Source: Chitinophaga caseinilytica (lineage in GTDB: Bacteria; Bacteroidota; Bacteroidia; Chitinophagales; Chitinophagaceae). Taken from it: a DNA stretch of 64,000 bases. The number at the start of each line of letters is the position of its first letter. Position 1 is the first letter of the stretch. The notes under the pieces were generated by a model. That model was not told the origin of the DNA. It saw nothing but the letters and a program-made list of their open reading frames with translations, and searched no databases. The translations under genes and the position numbers were made by a program. Location of the stretch: assembly GCF_038396765.1 (NCBI RefSeq), contig NZ_CP150096.1:3579001-3643000 (forward strand), in the 5' to 3' direction. This document shows positions 45,978-55,070 of the stretch, in pieces.

Positions 45978-47266
45978 TTAAGCGTGTATCCAGGCGTCCC
46001 TTTCGTCGGGCGACGATTTCCAGGGTGCCATGTTGTTTTCGATATTGGAGAACATGAGGGTCCATTCCTGCGGTGCGCTGGATTCCTCCATCACCAGGTG
46101 CCTCCGCATCTGGAAGATGATATCCAGCGGGTTGATGCTCACCGGGCATTCCTGTACGCAGGCGCCGCAGCTGGTGCAGGCGCGGAGCTCTTCTTCGGTG
46201 ATATAATCGCGCAGGAGCGTTTTATCGGCTTCGCCGCGGCCCGCCGCTTCGGCACGGTCGCGCGTTTTCATCATGATGAGGCGCGGGGAAAGGGCTTTGC
46301 CGGTTTGCGTGGCGGGACAGGCTGCCGAGCACCGGCCGCATTCCGTGCAGGAAAACGCGTCGAGGAGGTTTTTCCAGGTGAGGTCTTGCACGTCTTTGGC
46401 GCCGAATTTCGGCACTTCCGCCGCCGAAGCGTCGGTAGGGGCCAGTTCGGGTTGCATGGCGTACAATACTTCCTGCTGGATGGCGGGCATATTTTCCATC
46501 TTCCCGTTCGGCTCCAGCCGCGCAAAATAGGCGTTGGGGAAAGCGAGGATGATGTGCAGGTGCTTGGACCAGGGCAGGTAGTTCAGGAAAGCGAGGATCC
46601 CGAGAATGTGGAGCCACCAGGCCCCCCGCTCGATGCCCACCAGTGTGGAATCGGAGAATCCTTCGAACAGGGGCTGGAACATCCCCGTCACCCAAAAACT
46701 GCCGGTTTCCGTATAATGCGCCGCTCCGCGCGATTGTAATACCCCATCGGCCGTGTTCATGGTGAGGAACAACAGCATGAGCACGATCTCGGTGATGAGG
46801 ATGTAATTGGCGTCCGACCGCGGCCACCCGTCGAGGTCGTGGCTGATGAACCGTTTCAGTTTCAGGATGTTGCGGCGGATGAGGAAAATGGCGCAGGAAA
46901 CCGCCACGAGTACCGCCAGTATTTCGAAGCAGCCGATCAGCACCGGGTAAACAGGCCCGAGCACCGGCGCAAAGATGCGGTGCGTGCCCGCCAGCCCGTC
47001 GATCATGATCTCCAGGATCTCGAGGTTGATGATCACGAAGCCCGCATACACGAAGAAGTGCAGCACGGCCACCAAGGGGTTGCGGAACATCTTCTTCTGA
47101 CCGAAAGCCAGCAGCAGCAGGTTGTTCCAGCGGCGGCCGGGCTGGTCCGTCAGATCAATATCCCTCCCCAGCAGGATGTTGCGGCGGATGCCGGCAGCCC
47201 TGCGGCTGAAGAAAAAACGGCAGCGGCCAGGGCTGCGAAAAAGAGCAGTTGCGAAACAATTTGCAT
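45978..47266 (-). pseudogene. Membrane-bound (Fe-S) oxidoreductase subunit, frameshifted near its N-terminus
   Basis: The main open frame (from 47090) has four membrane helices, then two 4Fe-4S motifs: CTECGRCSAACPATQTGK and CTSCGACVQECPVSINP. Family members carry about 60 more N-terminal residues. These are present: the ATG at 47266 reads MQIVSQLLFFAALAAAVF and then breaks, while another frame continues as SRRAAGIRRNILLGRD to join MFRNPLVAVLHFF. The break is at an A6 run (47212-47217, plus strand); seven A would restore the frame and about 429 residues. It is partner of the CCG-domain subunit. Either a sequence error or a short product starting at 47090. Confidence 0.8.
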
Positions 47267-47329
47267 ATCCTTGATTTGACCGGTTGTTGTCGCAATTTAT
47301 GTATTTTTACGGCTGAACAATTTTTTAGT

Positions 47330-47827
47330 ATGGAAAATCGGAACGTCATCCTCACCGGGGAAGTAATTGAAAAGAAGATCGAGCGGATCGCGTATGAAAT
47401 CTACGAGCACAATTACGACGAGCCCTCCATCATCCTCGCGGGCATCTGGGACCGGGGCTCGCTCATCACCCAAAAGATCGCCGACCACCTCCGCCGCATC
47501 GCCCCGTTCGATGTGGAAGTAATGGAAATCCGCCTCGATAAGCTGTCGCCCGGCGAAGTAACCCTGTCCAAAACGATCGATTTCAGCGGGAAAGTCATCG
47601 TCGTGATCGACGACGTGGCCAATTCCGGCCGCACCATGCTGTACGCCATCAAGCCCTTCCTCGCTTATCTCCCTAAAAAAATACAGACAGCCGTGCTGGT
47701 AGACCGCCGGCATAAATCCTTCCCGCTGTCGGTCGACTTCGTCGGATACAGCCTGGCCACTACGCCGCAGAATATGGTAATGGTGGATGTGGAAGGGGAG
47801 GAGATCACTTCCGCCTACCTGGTGTAA
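47330..47827 (+). CDS. Phosphoribosyltransferase (PyrR-like)
   Basis: A 165-residue type I phosphoribosyltransferase from the ATG at 47330. The PRPP loop is KVIVVIDDVANSGRTMLYA; IILAGIWDRGSLITQKIADHL and VLVDRRHKSFPLSVDFVGYSL are typical of PyrR/uracil-type enzymes. The first Asp of the usual DDVLYTGRT form is kept (IDDVANSGRT). No pyrimidine gene is adjacent, so an RNA-binding regulatory role cannot be claimed. A TATTTTTA near -7 box lies at 47302-47309 with a TTTG at 47275-47278. Confidence 0.88.
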   Translation: MENRNVILTGEVIEKKIERIAYEIYEHNYDEPSIILAGIWDRGSLITQKIADHLRRIAPFDVEVMEIRLDKLSPGEVTLSKTIDFSGKVIVVIDDVANSGRTMLYAIKPFLAYLPKKIQTAVLVDRRHKSFPLSVDFVGYSLATTPQNMVMVDVEGEEITSAYLV

Positions 47828-47838
47828 ATTCCTCAGAA

Positions 47839-48789
47839 TTAGAATTGAATGGCATGCGCCCTGAACCTGCCGGCACTGGTGAGTTCCAGCGCAGGAGCGG
47901 GTATTTTGATCATATTAAGCGCCTGCAACAGCACTTTGATGCCTTTGCGCCGTGTAGGGATGCGCGTGAGGTCGATATCGGCCGAAAGATAAAACTGGCG
48001 CACCCGCCGGATGTGGGAATAATCGGCCTGGTGCCCTTCCGCAACGTCCCACACATTTTCGTATGCGTCAAACAGCCCGTCCGCACCGTACCCGAACGAA
48101 ATATTGAGCCATTTCGGCAAGCGCGACTCCGGGAAAAAGCGCGACAGGTTCACGGACGCCCAATAGGTTTGTCCGTTATAGTCTTTTAACATCCTTTCCA
48201 GCAGGTTCACCCCGTAAATATCGTTGGCGCGCCGCTGCAGCACAGGGTCGGGATAACGATTGGGCGACCAGGAAAACTTCAGCTGCACGCGCTGTTCGTT
48301 CCACAACAATTCCTGGCTTACCATCGCCGCGGCGCCGAGCGTATTGGCGGCCATGTCTGACCACGAAAACCCCCAGTTCGCCGAGCCCCCGTCCAGCACC
48401 TCGATCACCGACTGGTATGCCAGCCCGCTGAGGCCTCCGTACCAGATCTGCTTTTTGCGCGGCAGGCCGGTCCAGCGCCACAGTTCACGGCTATATTTGG
48501 CAAAGAAATAAGTGGTGAAAACATGGCCGGCTTTGTCCATCTGGAGCCATTCGCCGGCATCGTTATAGAAATGGAACTGCCGCCGCGGAAATCCTTTGTA
48601 CCAATACTCGTTCAGTACCAGCATGGAGCCCGCAGATACAGCAACGGTACCCGCGCTGAGGGCTAGCATCCGGGCTGGAACGGTTGTGTCGGGCCGTTCG
48701 AAGAATCCCAGGCGGCTGGCCTCCTGTGCGGATACCGAGCTATATAATAATGTCAGGGTCAGGTGTATCGATACGACCTGGAGGCGCAT
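47839..48789 (-). CDS. DUF2279 family protein
   Basis: A 316-residue exported protein with a signal peptide (about 1-21). DUF2279 marks: EYWYKGFPRRQFHFYNDAGE, then MDKAGHVFTTYFFAKYS with His, and ANWGFSWSDMAANTLGAA. The C-terminal third is beta-rich and probably barrel-like (LPKWLNISFGYGADGLF, QFYLSADIDLTRIP). Role unknown, likely outer membrane. Its start overlaps the stop of the phosphomutase gene by one base. Confidence 0.87.
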   Translation of the reverse strand: MRLQVVSIHLTLTLLYSSVSAQEASRLGFFERPDTTVPARMLALSAGTVAVSAGSMLVLNEYWYKGFPRRQFHFYNDAGEWLQMDKAGHVFTTYFFAKYSRELWRWTGLPRKKQIWYGGLSGLAYQSVIEVLDGGSANWGFSWSDMAANTLGAAAMVSQELLWNEQRVQLKFSWSPNRYPDPVLQRRANDIYGVNLLERMLKDYNGQTYWASVNLSRFFPESRLPKWLNISFGYGADGLFDAYENVWDVAEGHQADYSHIRRVRQFYLSADIDLTRIPTRRKGIKVLLQALNMIKIPAPALELTSAGRFRAHAIQF

Positions 48790-50510
48790 TACAATTGCAT
48801 GTCGTTAATGATATTGGTCACCTTCGCGTCGAGGGCCTGTTCCACTCTTTCCAGGTCGGCAACGCTGTCCAGCGATTCATGCACGCTGAAATAGAATTTG
48901 ATTTTCGGTTCCGTACCGGAAGGGCGTGCCGAAATACGGCTGCCGTCTTCCAGGAGGAATTGCAGTACGTTGGATTTCGGCAGGTCGAGCGGTGTTTTCT
49001 CGCCGGAAGCCAGCGTGGTCACGTGTTGCAGTTGGTAGTCGAAAATCTTCACCACGTTGGAGCCGTTGATCACGGCCGGCGGATTTTCGCGGTAGCGCGT
49101 CATCATGGCGGCAATTTCTTCGGCGCCTTTCATCCCTTTTTTGGTGATGCTGATGAGCGATTCCTTGTAAAATCCGTAACGGAGATAGATATCGATGAGC
49201 TGTTCGTACAGCGAGCGGCCTTCGTTCTTCGCATAAGCTGCCATTTCGCAGATCATGGCTACGGAAGCGATGGCGTCTTTGTCGCGCACATTGTCGCCGA
49301 TCATATAACCGTACGATTCCTCGCCGCCGCACACGAAATTTTCCGAGCCTTCCTTTCTGCGGATGAGGTCGGCGATCCATTTGAAGCCGGTGAGGGTATT
49401 ATAGCAGGTGATCTGGTTGCTGGCGGCGAATACGTCGATCAGGTCAGACGTAACGATGGTTTTGCAGATGTAGTCGTTGGGTTTGGACAGCCCTTTGCGC
49501 TTGCGCCCTTCCACGATGTAATTGAAGAGCAGCACGGCGGTCTGGTTGCCGTTGAGCAGGATCCATTTGCCGGTGTGGTCTTTGACGGCGATGCCGACGC
49601 GGTCGGAATCGGGGTCGGTACCCAGCAGGATGTCTGCATCGATGGCAGCGGCTTTTTTCAGGCCGATGCTCATGGCTTCCGCTTCTTCCGGATTGGGATA
49701 TACCACGGTCGGGAAGTTACCGTCGGGCTTGGCCTGTTCTTCCACGATATGTACGTTGGTGAACCCGAAGCGCTGGAGGATCTCGGGGACGAGGGTGATG
49801 CCGGTGCCGTGGATGGGGGTGTAGACGATCTTGAGATCGTGCTGTTTGGCCACTATTTCAGGATATACGCTGAGGCTTTTGAGCATGTCGAGGTACGCTT
49901 CGTCGATCTCTTTGCCGATGAGCGTGATGTTCTGTTCCCAGCCTGTCCATTTCACTTCGCCGATGCCGGAGATTTTTTCCACTTCGGCGATCACGTTTTT
50001 ATCGTGGGGCGGTACCAGTTGGGCGCCGTCGTTCCAATAAGCCTTATACCCATTGTATTCCCGCGGGTTGTGGGAAGCGGTGAGCACGATGCCGCCCTGG
50101 CAGCCCAGGTGGCGGATGGCGAACGAAAGCTCGGGAGTAGGCCGGAGGCTTTCGAAGAGATATACCTTGATCCCGTTGGCGGCCATGACGTTGGCCGCCA
50201 CTTCCGCGAAAAAGCGGCTGTTGTTGCGGCTGTCGTGCGCGATGGCGATTTTCACGCCTTCGGGGAAAGACTGGTTCAGGTAATTGGCGAAGCCCTGGGT
50301 GGCCATGCCCACGGTGTACTTGTTCATGCGGTTGGTACCTACGCCCATGATGCCGCGGAGGCCACCGGTGCCGAATTCCAGGTTACGGTAAAATGCGTCG
50401 GTGATCTCGTCCGGGTTTTCCTTGATGAGTTTTTCAACAGTCGATACGGTGTCAGCATCATAGCCTCCGTGAAGCCACTGTTCTGCCTTGCTGAGAATGT
50501 TTGCGTCCAT
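48789..50510 (-). CDS. Phospho-sugar mutase (phosphoglucomutase/phosphomannomutase family)
   Basis: A 573-residue cytosolic enzyme of the alpha-D-phosphohexomutase family; it interconverts 1- and 6-phosphosugars. The ATG at 50510 is chosen because the residues upstream (to 50636) do not fit the family. Motifs in order: FGTGGLRGIMG, the phosphoserine loop GIVLTASHNPREYNGYK, the metal loop LLGTDPDSDRVG, the sugar loop CGGEESYGYM and the phosphate loop ARPSGTEPKIKFY. Length fits the PgcA-type subgroup. Divergent from pcm. Confidence 0.95.
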   Translation of the reverse strand: MDANILSKAEQWLHGGYDADTVSTVEKLIKENPDEITDAFYRNLEFGTGGLRGIMGVGTNRMNKYTVGMATQGFANYLNQSFPEGVKIAIAHDSRNNSRFFAEVAANVMAANGIKVYLFESLRPTPELSFAIRHLGCQGGIVLTASHNPREYNGYKAYWNDGAQLVPPHDKNVIAEVEKISGIGEVKWTGWEQNITLIGKEIDEAYLDMLKSLSVYPEIVAKQHDLKIVYTPIHGTGITLVPEILQRFGFTNVHIVEEQAKPDGNFPTVVYPNPEEAEAMSIGLKKAAAIDADILLGTDPDSDRVGIAVKDHTGKWILLNGNQTAVLLFNYIVEGRKRKGLSKPNDYICKTIVTSDLIDVFAASNQITCYNTLTGFKWIADLIRRKEGSENFVCGGEESYGYMIGDNVRDKDAIASVAMICEMAAYAKNEGRSLYEQLIDIYLRYGFYKESLISITKKGMKGAEEIAAMMTRYRENPPAVINGSNVVKIFDYQLQHVTTLASGEKTPLDLPKSNVLQFLLEDGSRISARPSGTEPKIKFYFSVHESLDSVADLERVEQALDAKVTNIINDMQL

Positions 50511-50591
50511 GTGTGAATTAACTTTTGAGGGCTTATTGACTAAAAACGGACTGTAAAATAAGGAGAAAAAGGGAATTACGGGGGTAATGGT

Positions 50592-50599
50592 TATTTTTG
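50592..50599 (+). promoter_or_regulatory. -7 box TATTTTTG next to the pcm start codon
   Basis: Perfect TAnnTTTG, 7 nt before the ATG at 50607. Confidence 0.5.
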
Positions 50600-50606
50600 C
50601 GGTAAT

Positions 50607-51263
50607 ATGAGGCGGTACGAAGACAACTACAAACAAAAAGGACTACGCAGACAATTGGTTGACAACATCAGAAAGAAAGGTATTACGGACGAGAACGTAC
50701 TGGCGGCCATCAACAACATCCCCCGGCATTATTTCCTGGACACCGCGTTCGAAGGGATCGCGTATGAAGACAGGGCATTCCCGATCGGGGAAGGGCAAAC
50801 GATCTCGCAGCCCTATACGGTGGCTTACCAGTCGCAACTCCTGGAAGTAAAACCCTTTGAGAAGATCCTCGAGATCGGCACCGGAAGCGCCTACCAGGCC
50901 TGTGTGCTGGGAGAACTGAAAGCGAACGTCTACACCATCGAACGGCAGAAAAAACTGTTCGACCTGGTGAAATCATTTCCCTTCAAATCAAAATATCCCA
51001 CCCTCCGGTTTTTTTATGGGGACGGATATGAAGGGTTGCCCACCTATGCCCCGTTCGACAAAGTGCTCGTAACGGCGGCGGCTCCACAAATCCCCGAAAA
51101 ACTGCTCAAACAGCTCAAGATCGGCGGCAAAATGGTGATCCCCGTCGGCGGCGGCGATGTGCAGCGCATGTTGCGCATCACCAAAGTGGCGGAAGACCAG
51201 TTCGAGGAAGAGATTTTCGACAATTTCTCCTTCGTGCCCATGCTGGCCGGCAAAAACAGTTGA
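50607..51263 (+). CDS. pcm: Protein-L-isoaspartate O-methyltransferase
   Basis: A 218-residue SAM-dependent enzyme that repairs isoaspartyl damage in proteins. Motifs: RHYFLDTAFEGIAYEDRAFPIGEGQTISQPY (substrate site, in two blocks), ILEIGTGSAYQACVLGEL (SAM loop), FDKVLVTAAAPQIPEKLL and GGKMVIPVGG. Length is normal. The window also carries a secreted isoaspartyl peptidase at 5.5 kb, but the two are far apart and not co-regulated by any visible sign. Confidence 0.96.
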   Translation: MRRYEDNYKQKGLRRQLVDNIRKKGITDENVLAAINNIPRHYFLDTAFEGIAYEDRAFPIGEGQTISQPYTVAYQSQLLEVKPFEKILEIGTGSAYQACVLGELKANVYTIERQKKLFDLVKSFPFKSKYPTLRFFYGDGYEGLPTYAPFDKVLVTAAAPQIPEKLLKQLKIGGKMVIPVGGGDVQRMLRITKVAEDQFEEEIFDNFSFVPMLAGKNS

Positions 51264-51281
51264 GCCGAAAAGGAATTCATG

Positions 51282-51321
51282 AAAAAAGGCTGACTATCTC
51301 CCGGGAGCGTCAGCCTTTTTT
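51282..51321. terminator. Bidirectional terminator after pcm
   Basis: AAAAAAGGCTGAC/GTCAGCCTTTTTT stem, with T tracts in both directions. Confidence 0.88.
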
Positions 51322-51335
51322 CATGCCCCAAAAGA

Positions 51336-51360
51336 AAGCCGTCCCGCAATGGGACGGCTT
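51336..51360 (-). terminator. Terminator of the 51.4-54.0 kb receptor gene
   Basis: AAGCCGTCCC/GGGACGGCTT, a perfect 10-bp stem with a 5-nt loop. Confidence 0.8.
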
Positions 51361-51393
51361 CTTCATGTTTATCAGATTGTTGTAGAGACGGGA

Positions 51394-53973
51394 TCAGAAC
51401 CCTCCCTGACCGCCTTCCATCTGCATACCTTCCGCGCTGGAGCGGTTGTTGCGGCGTTTGAACAGGTTAGTGTCCATTTTGCCGAAACGGTAGGAGAAGT
51501 TGAGGCGCAGGATGCGGGATTCGCGCTTGCGCAGCATGTATTGCGAGAAGAACATCGACGACTGGTCGAGCTCGAACTGGCGGGTGTTGAACACGTCGCT
51601 GAGCGCCAGCGTAACGGACGCCGCCCTGTTCTTCAGGAAATCCTTTTTAAGCGCCAGGTCTACCGCGCTGAGGCCCTTGATGGTGCCCTGTGCGGAAGTG
51701 GGGATCATGCCCATGGGGCCTCCGCCGCCACGTCCGCCGCCGCCGCCACCGCCGCTTCCCTGCGGGATCGTGATCGCGGGGGCCTGGTAGTTGGCCGTTA
51801 CCTGGAACGTGAAATTATACGGCAATTTGGTCTCGGAATTGATCTTCGCCAGCCAGCTGAAACCGCGGTTGGTATAGGATTCCTTGTCGTTGTGGACCTG
51901 CAGTTCCGTTTGGTACAGGTTCACGTTGGTGGTAATATCCCATCCTTTCACGATCTGGTTCTTCACCGTTATTTCCGCGCCGTAGCTGAAGTTCTTGTTC
52001 GCGTTCACGAAAGTGGTCAGCAGCGTGTCGTTACCGGCCGAGATCGGGGTATTGAGCGTGCTGATGAGGTTATTGGTATTGCGATAGTACAGGGAACCGA
52101 GGATGTTGTGGTTGTTCCATTGCTTCATGTAGCTGAATTCCAGCGAATTGGTGTATTCGGGCTTCAGGTTGGGGTTGCCTTCGCGGTGGTTCAGCGGATC
52201 GCTGAAGTCGCGGTAAGGCACCAGCTGGAAGAAGTTGGGACGGTTCACGCGGCGGGAATAGTTCAACTGCAATTCCTGCTCTTTCGGCAGCTTGTAGGAA
52301 AAATACGCGCTGGGAAACAGGCCGGGAACGGCTTTCGTGGGCTTGAACTCTTTGTTCTCGCTCGGGATCTCGCCGGAGTATACGTATTGTTCCGCACGCA
52401 AACCCAGCTGGTAGCCGAAGTTTTTAACGGTATTGGAATAGTTCACGTACGCGCCGTAAATCTGCTCCTTGTATTTGTAGTCGTTGGAAAGGGCGTCTGC
52501 ATGCTGCCCGTTCTCGAACACATCGTAAATGCTTTTATAGTTGCGGAAAGTCCCCTTCAAGCCGGTCTCGAACTTGCCGGTTTTGCCCATCGGGTCTACG
52601 TAGTCCGCCTGGAAGGAGTAGAAGTCGGTATTGCCATTTCCGCTGTTCGACTGAATGTAAGGATCGCCCGCCGGTTCACCCGCAAGGTTTTGCGGATAGG
52701 TGGCGAAGCCGCCGCTGCGGTCGTTCTTGCTTTTGTTCATGGACACGTCGGCCGTCAGTTCCTTGTTGGGCTCAGCGAACAGGTGCTTGAAACCGAGCGT
52801 GGTGGTGTAGTTGTTGAAGCCGAACTTGCTGTCGGTGATGCGGTTGTTGCGGCTTGTCAATCCCTTGTTTTCATTGAGGTACTGGCTGCCGAGCTCGTCG
52901 TGGTTTTTGAACGATCCGCCCACGATGTTCTGGGAGAGCGACAACGTATTGCGGTTGTCGAGGAAATAGTCTACGCCGATGCGGCCGAACTGGAACTTGC
53001 CGCCGCCGTAGCTGTCGGACGTTTGGTTAATAAAGCTTTGCGGCGTGGTGGCGGTAGCAAAGTTTTCGCGCTCGGTAATGCCTTCTCCCCAGTTGCGGTT
53101 CATGTTCAGGTTGTAGTTGGCAGACACGTTCCATTTGCCCTGGCGCGCGGCGATGTTGCCGCCCAGGTTGTATTTGTCGTTCGTGCCGATGCCGCCCTGG
53201 ATCTGGCCGTTAAAGCCGGCTTTCTTGTTCTTTTTGAGGACGATGTTGATGATGCCGCTCATGCCTTCCGCGTCGTACCGGGCGGAGGGGTTGGTGATCA
53301 GTTCCACGCTTTCGATGGCGTCTGCCGGGATCTGGTCGAGGGTGAGGGTGCTGGGCTTTCCGTCCACGAAGATATTGGGCGAAGAGTTGCGGACCTGCAC
53401 ATTCCCGTCGATATCCACGTTCACGGAGGGCACGCTTTTCAGCACGTCGGTGGCCGTTCCGCCTACGGAAGTGAGGTTTCGGTCTACGTTGAACACTTTT
53501 TTATCGATCGCCATCTGGAAGGCCGACCGCTGGCCGGTTACCTCCACTTCGCTGAGGGCTTTTACGTTGGGCTCGAGGCGGATGTTGCCCAGATCCTGCG
53601 CCATGGTTTGCGGGGTAACGGTCACCTTTTTGAAAAGGGTGGTGTATCCCATGAAATTGACGCGGATGATGTAGGGGCCGAAGGCGACGTTGTCCAGGCT
53701 GAAATCGCCGTTGCCTTTGCTGAGCATGCCGGTTACAACGGAGGAGTCGCGCTGGCGGAGGAGCGCCACGGATGCATATTCGACGGGTTGTTTCGTTTTG
53801 GCGTCTATCAGTTTGCCGTAAATCTGGCCGATGGCGGGTGCCTGGCCGCCGGGTCGTTGCTGGCCGCCTGCGCCTGCGGGGCGACCGCCGGCGGGAGGGG
53901 CCTGGGCAATGGATTGAAGCTGGAAAAGGAACAGACCTGCGAGGAGGACGTATACTTTTTTCATTGGAAGCAT
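51394..53973 (-). CDS. TonB-dependent receptor with carboxypeptidase-like N-domain
   Basis: An 859-residue outer-membrane protein (856 from the ATG at 53964). A signal peptide is followed by a Gly/Pro/Gln-rich stretch (about 25-45), then a carboxypeptidase-D-like domain (about 48-135, IYGKLIDAKTKQPVEYASV). The plug domain follows (VFNVDRNLTSVGGTATDVL, FVDGKPSTLTLDQIPADAIE, ARYDAEGMSGIINIVLKK) and then a barrel of the outer-membrane beta-barrel family (NYSRRVNRPNFFQLVPY, REGNPNLKPEYTNSLEFSY). A glycine run sits in a late loop. The tail (RSSAEGMQMEGGQGGF) is unusual because it extends past the last strand. Confidence 0.93.
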   Translation of the reverse strand: MLPMKKVYVLLAGLFLFQLQSIAQAPPAGGRPAGAGGQQRPGGQAPAIGQIYGKLIDAKTKQPVEYASVALLRQRDSSVVTGMLSKGNGDFSLDNVAFGPYIIRVNFMGYTTLFKKVTVTPQTMAQDLGNIRLEPNVKALSEVEVTGQRSAFQMAIDKKVFNVDRNLTSVGGTATDVLKSVPSVNVDIDGNVQVRNSSPNIFVDGKPSTLTLDQIPADAIESVELITNPSARYDAEGMSGIINIVLKKNKKAGFNGQIQGGIGTNDKYNLGGNIAARQGKWNVSANYNLNMNRNWGEGITERENFATATTPQSFINQTSDSYGGGKFQFGRIGVDYFLDNRNTLSLSQNIVGGSFKNHDELGSQYLNENKGLTSRNNRITDSKFGFNNYTTTLGFKHLFAEPNKELTADVSMNKSKNDRSGGFATYPQNLAGEPAGDPYIQSNSGNGNTDFYSFQADYVDPMGKTGKFETGLKGTFRNYKSIYDVFENGQHADALSNDYKYKEQIYGAYVNYSNTVKNFGYQLGLRAEQYVYSGEIPSENKEFKPTKAVPGLFPSAYFSYKLPKEQELQLNYSRRVNRPNFFQLVPYRDFSDPLNHREGNPNLKPEYTNSLEFSYMKQWNNHNILGSLYYRNTNNLISTLNTPISAGNDTLLTTFVNANKNFSYGAEITVKNQIVKGWDITTNVNLYQTELQVHNDKESYTNRGFSWLAKINSETKLPYNFTFQVTANYQAPAITIPQGSGGGGGGGRGGGGPMGMIPTSAQGTIKGLSAVDLALKKDFLKNRAASVTLALSDVFNTRQFELDQSSMFFSQYMLRKRESRILRLNFSYRFGKMDTNLFKRRNNRSSAEGMQMEGGQGGF

Positions 53974-54029
53974 TGATGTCTTGATTAGCTGGAAATTAGA
54001 CGCTCTTTTTGAAATGAACTTGCACGGGT

Positions 54030-54044
54030 GTGTAAAGTTTACAC
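54030..54044. promoter_or_regulatory. Perfect palindrome GTGTAAAGTTTACAC
   Basis: 7-bp arms around one G, about 55-70 nt upstream of the receptor start; a likely dimeric-repressor or activator site. Confidence 0.5.
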
Positions 54045-54118
54045 GAATAAGGGAACAACGGTCGATTGGCAGGATGAAATGGATGGGGAGCGGATGGATT
54101 TTGGGCGGAAAAGGTGGT

Positions 54119-54146
54119 GGGACATGAAATTCCGTTTCATATGTCC
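54119..54146. repeat. Imperfect inverted repeat GGACATGAAA...TTTC-AT-ATGTCC
   Basis: Arms GGACAT/ATGTCC and GAAA/TTTC, 2-nt bulge and 5-nt loop; role unknown. Confidence 0.45.
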
Positions 54147-54178
54147 TGCAATTACATCGGCCGTTCTAAAATGCCTGT

Positions 54179-54233
54179 AGTACGGTTATAGTACGGTATC
54201 CCTACTGTATCTGTACTGTATCCCTACTGTATC
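54179..54233. repeat. Five tandem 11-nt units (xGTACxGTATC type)
   Basis: Units AGTACGGTTAT, AGTACGGTATC, CCTACTGTATC, TGTACTGTATC, CCTACTGTATC lie end to end; a sixth (TCTATGTAGAA) is degenerate. The 11-nt period puts each unit on about the same face of the helix. Confidence 0.75.
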
Positions 54234-54408
54234 TCTATGTAGAAGCCCGGGCGGTGGTCCTGCTATAGGTTTACACCTGGCGAAAAAAATGCTGTAATTG
54301 GCTTACCGTGTTCAGATGCAGTCCTGTTTGTGGTTGGACTGATTTACGGCAAAAGACGGTCTTACCCGCCCATAAGCTTGTTTTGGGAGTATGTAAACCA
54401 ATTCCGGA

Positions 54409-55005
54409 TCAGGCGGCCATTGCGATCCAGAGCTGGAGGAGGCCGATAACGAGCCCGATCCCTGCGCCCAGGAGCCCCATGGCGGTGAAGGCGCCACCCA
54501 TTCTTTCGCGGAGGCCGGCTTCCACTTTTTCGCTGGCGATGCCGGCAATCTTGTTGGAAACGATGGCGGAAAGGTCGAGATCCGCTTGTGCTTTATCGAG
54601 GAACTGGCCGATGAGCTTGGGGAAGAGGAGGTCGAGCTCGGCGGCGAGGGTGGTCTTGATCTGATTGATGGTGCTGTCGCCGATGAACATGGAGATCATG
54701 GGCATGGCTTGCGGCAGCTTGTTGCGGAGGAAGTGGTCGAGATGTTCTTCGACTACGGGTTTGAGTGCGCTGATCTTTTCCGGGTCGGTGAGTTTGGTGC
54801 GGATATCGTCGAAGGAAACGAACTGGGAAACGGCGTTGCCGACGGCCTGTGCGATCTGTTGCTGGCGTTTCGGGAAAGCGCCCTGGAGGGTGAAGAGGCC
54901 CAGGTTCAGGGGGTTCGCGGGGCGGAAAAGGAGCCAGAGTGCGGCGCGGTTCACGAACCAGCCGGTGAACGCAGTCAGTAACGGAATAAGATACAGCATA
55001 ACCAT
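54409..55005 (-). CDS. DUF445 family membrane protein
   Basis: A 198-residue protein from the ATG at 55005, preceded by AAGGAA; longer frames run back into tRNA-His and are rejected. The N-terminal helix is LIPLLTAFTGWFVNRAALWLLF and the C-terminal helix GLLGAGIGLVIGLLQLWIA. Between them lies the amphipathic DUF445 (YheB-like) region: NLGLFTLQGAFPKRQQQIAQAVGN, DLDLSAIVSNKIAGI. Role unknown. It follows tRNA-His and a terminator-like hairpin. Confidence 0.88.
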   Translation of the reverse strand: MVMLYLIPLLTAFTGWFVNRAALWLLFRPANPLNLGLFTLQGAFPKRQQQIAQAVGNAVSQFVSFDDIRTKLTDPEKISALKPVVEEHLDHFLRNKLPQAMPMISMFIGDSTINQIKTTLAAELDLLFPKLIGQFLDKAQADLDLSAIVSNKIAGIASEKVEAGLRERMGGAFTAMGLLGAGIGLVIGLLQLWIAMAA

Positions 55006-55034
55006 TTCCTTTTTAATTCGGGAGTTGCGCAAAT

Positions 55035-55068
55035 AAAAAAAGGCCTCCGTTTCGGGAGACCTTTTTTT
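55035..55068. terminator. Bidirectional terminator after tRNA-His
   Basis: AGGCCTCC/GGAGACCT stem with one mismatch; A run on the left and T run on the right make it a terminator in both directions. Confidence 0.75.
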
Positions 55069-55070
55069 CG

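Larger units (their letters stand above)
53974..54408. other. Structured intergenic region with repeats and palindromes
   Basis: A 435-nt gap between two minus-strand genes. It holds a 15-nt palindrome (54030-54044), an imperfect inverted repeat (54119-54146), five 11-nt tandem units (54179-54233) and another GTTTACAC half-site (near 54268). No convincing gene was found. Confidence 0.6.

Noticed and set aside
48684..50516. A 610-codon plus-strand open frame
   Set aside because: Antisense to phosphohexomutase, which has every family motif.
51349..53976. An 875-codon plus-strand open frame
   Set aside because: It is exactly antisense to the TonB receptor, whose signal, plug and barrel are clear; the frame is a by-product of high GC codon bias.
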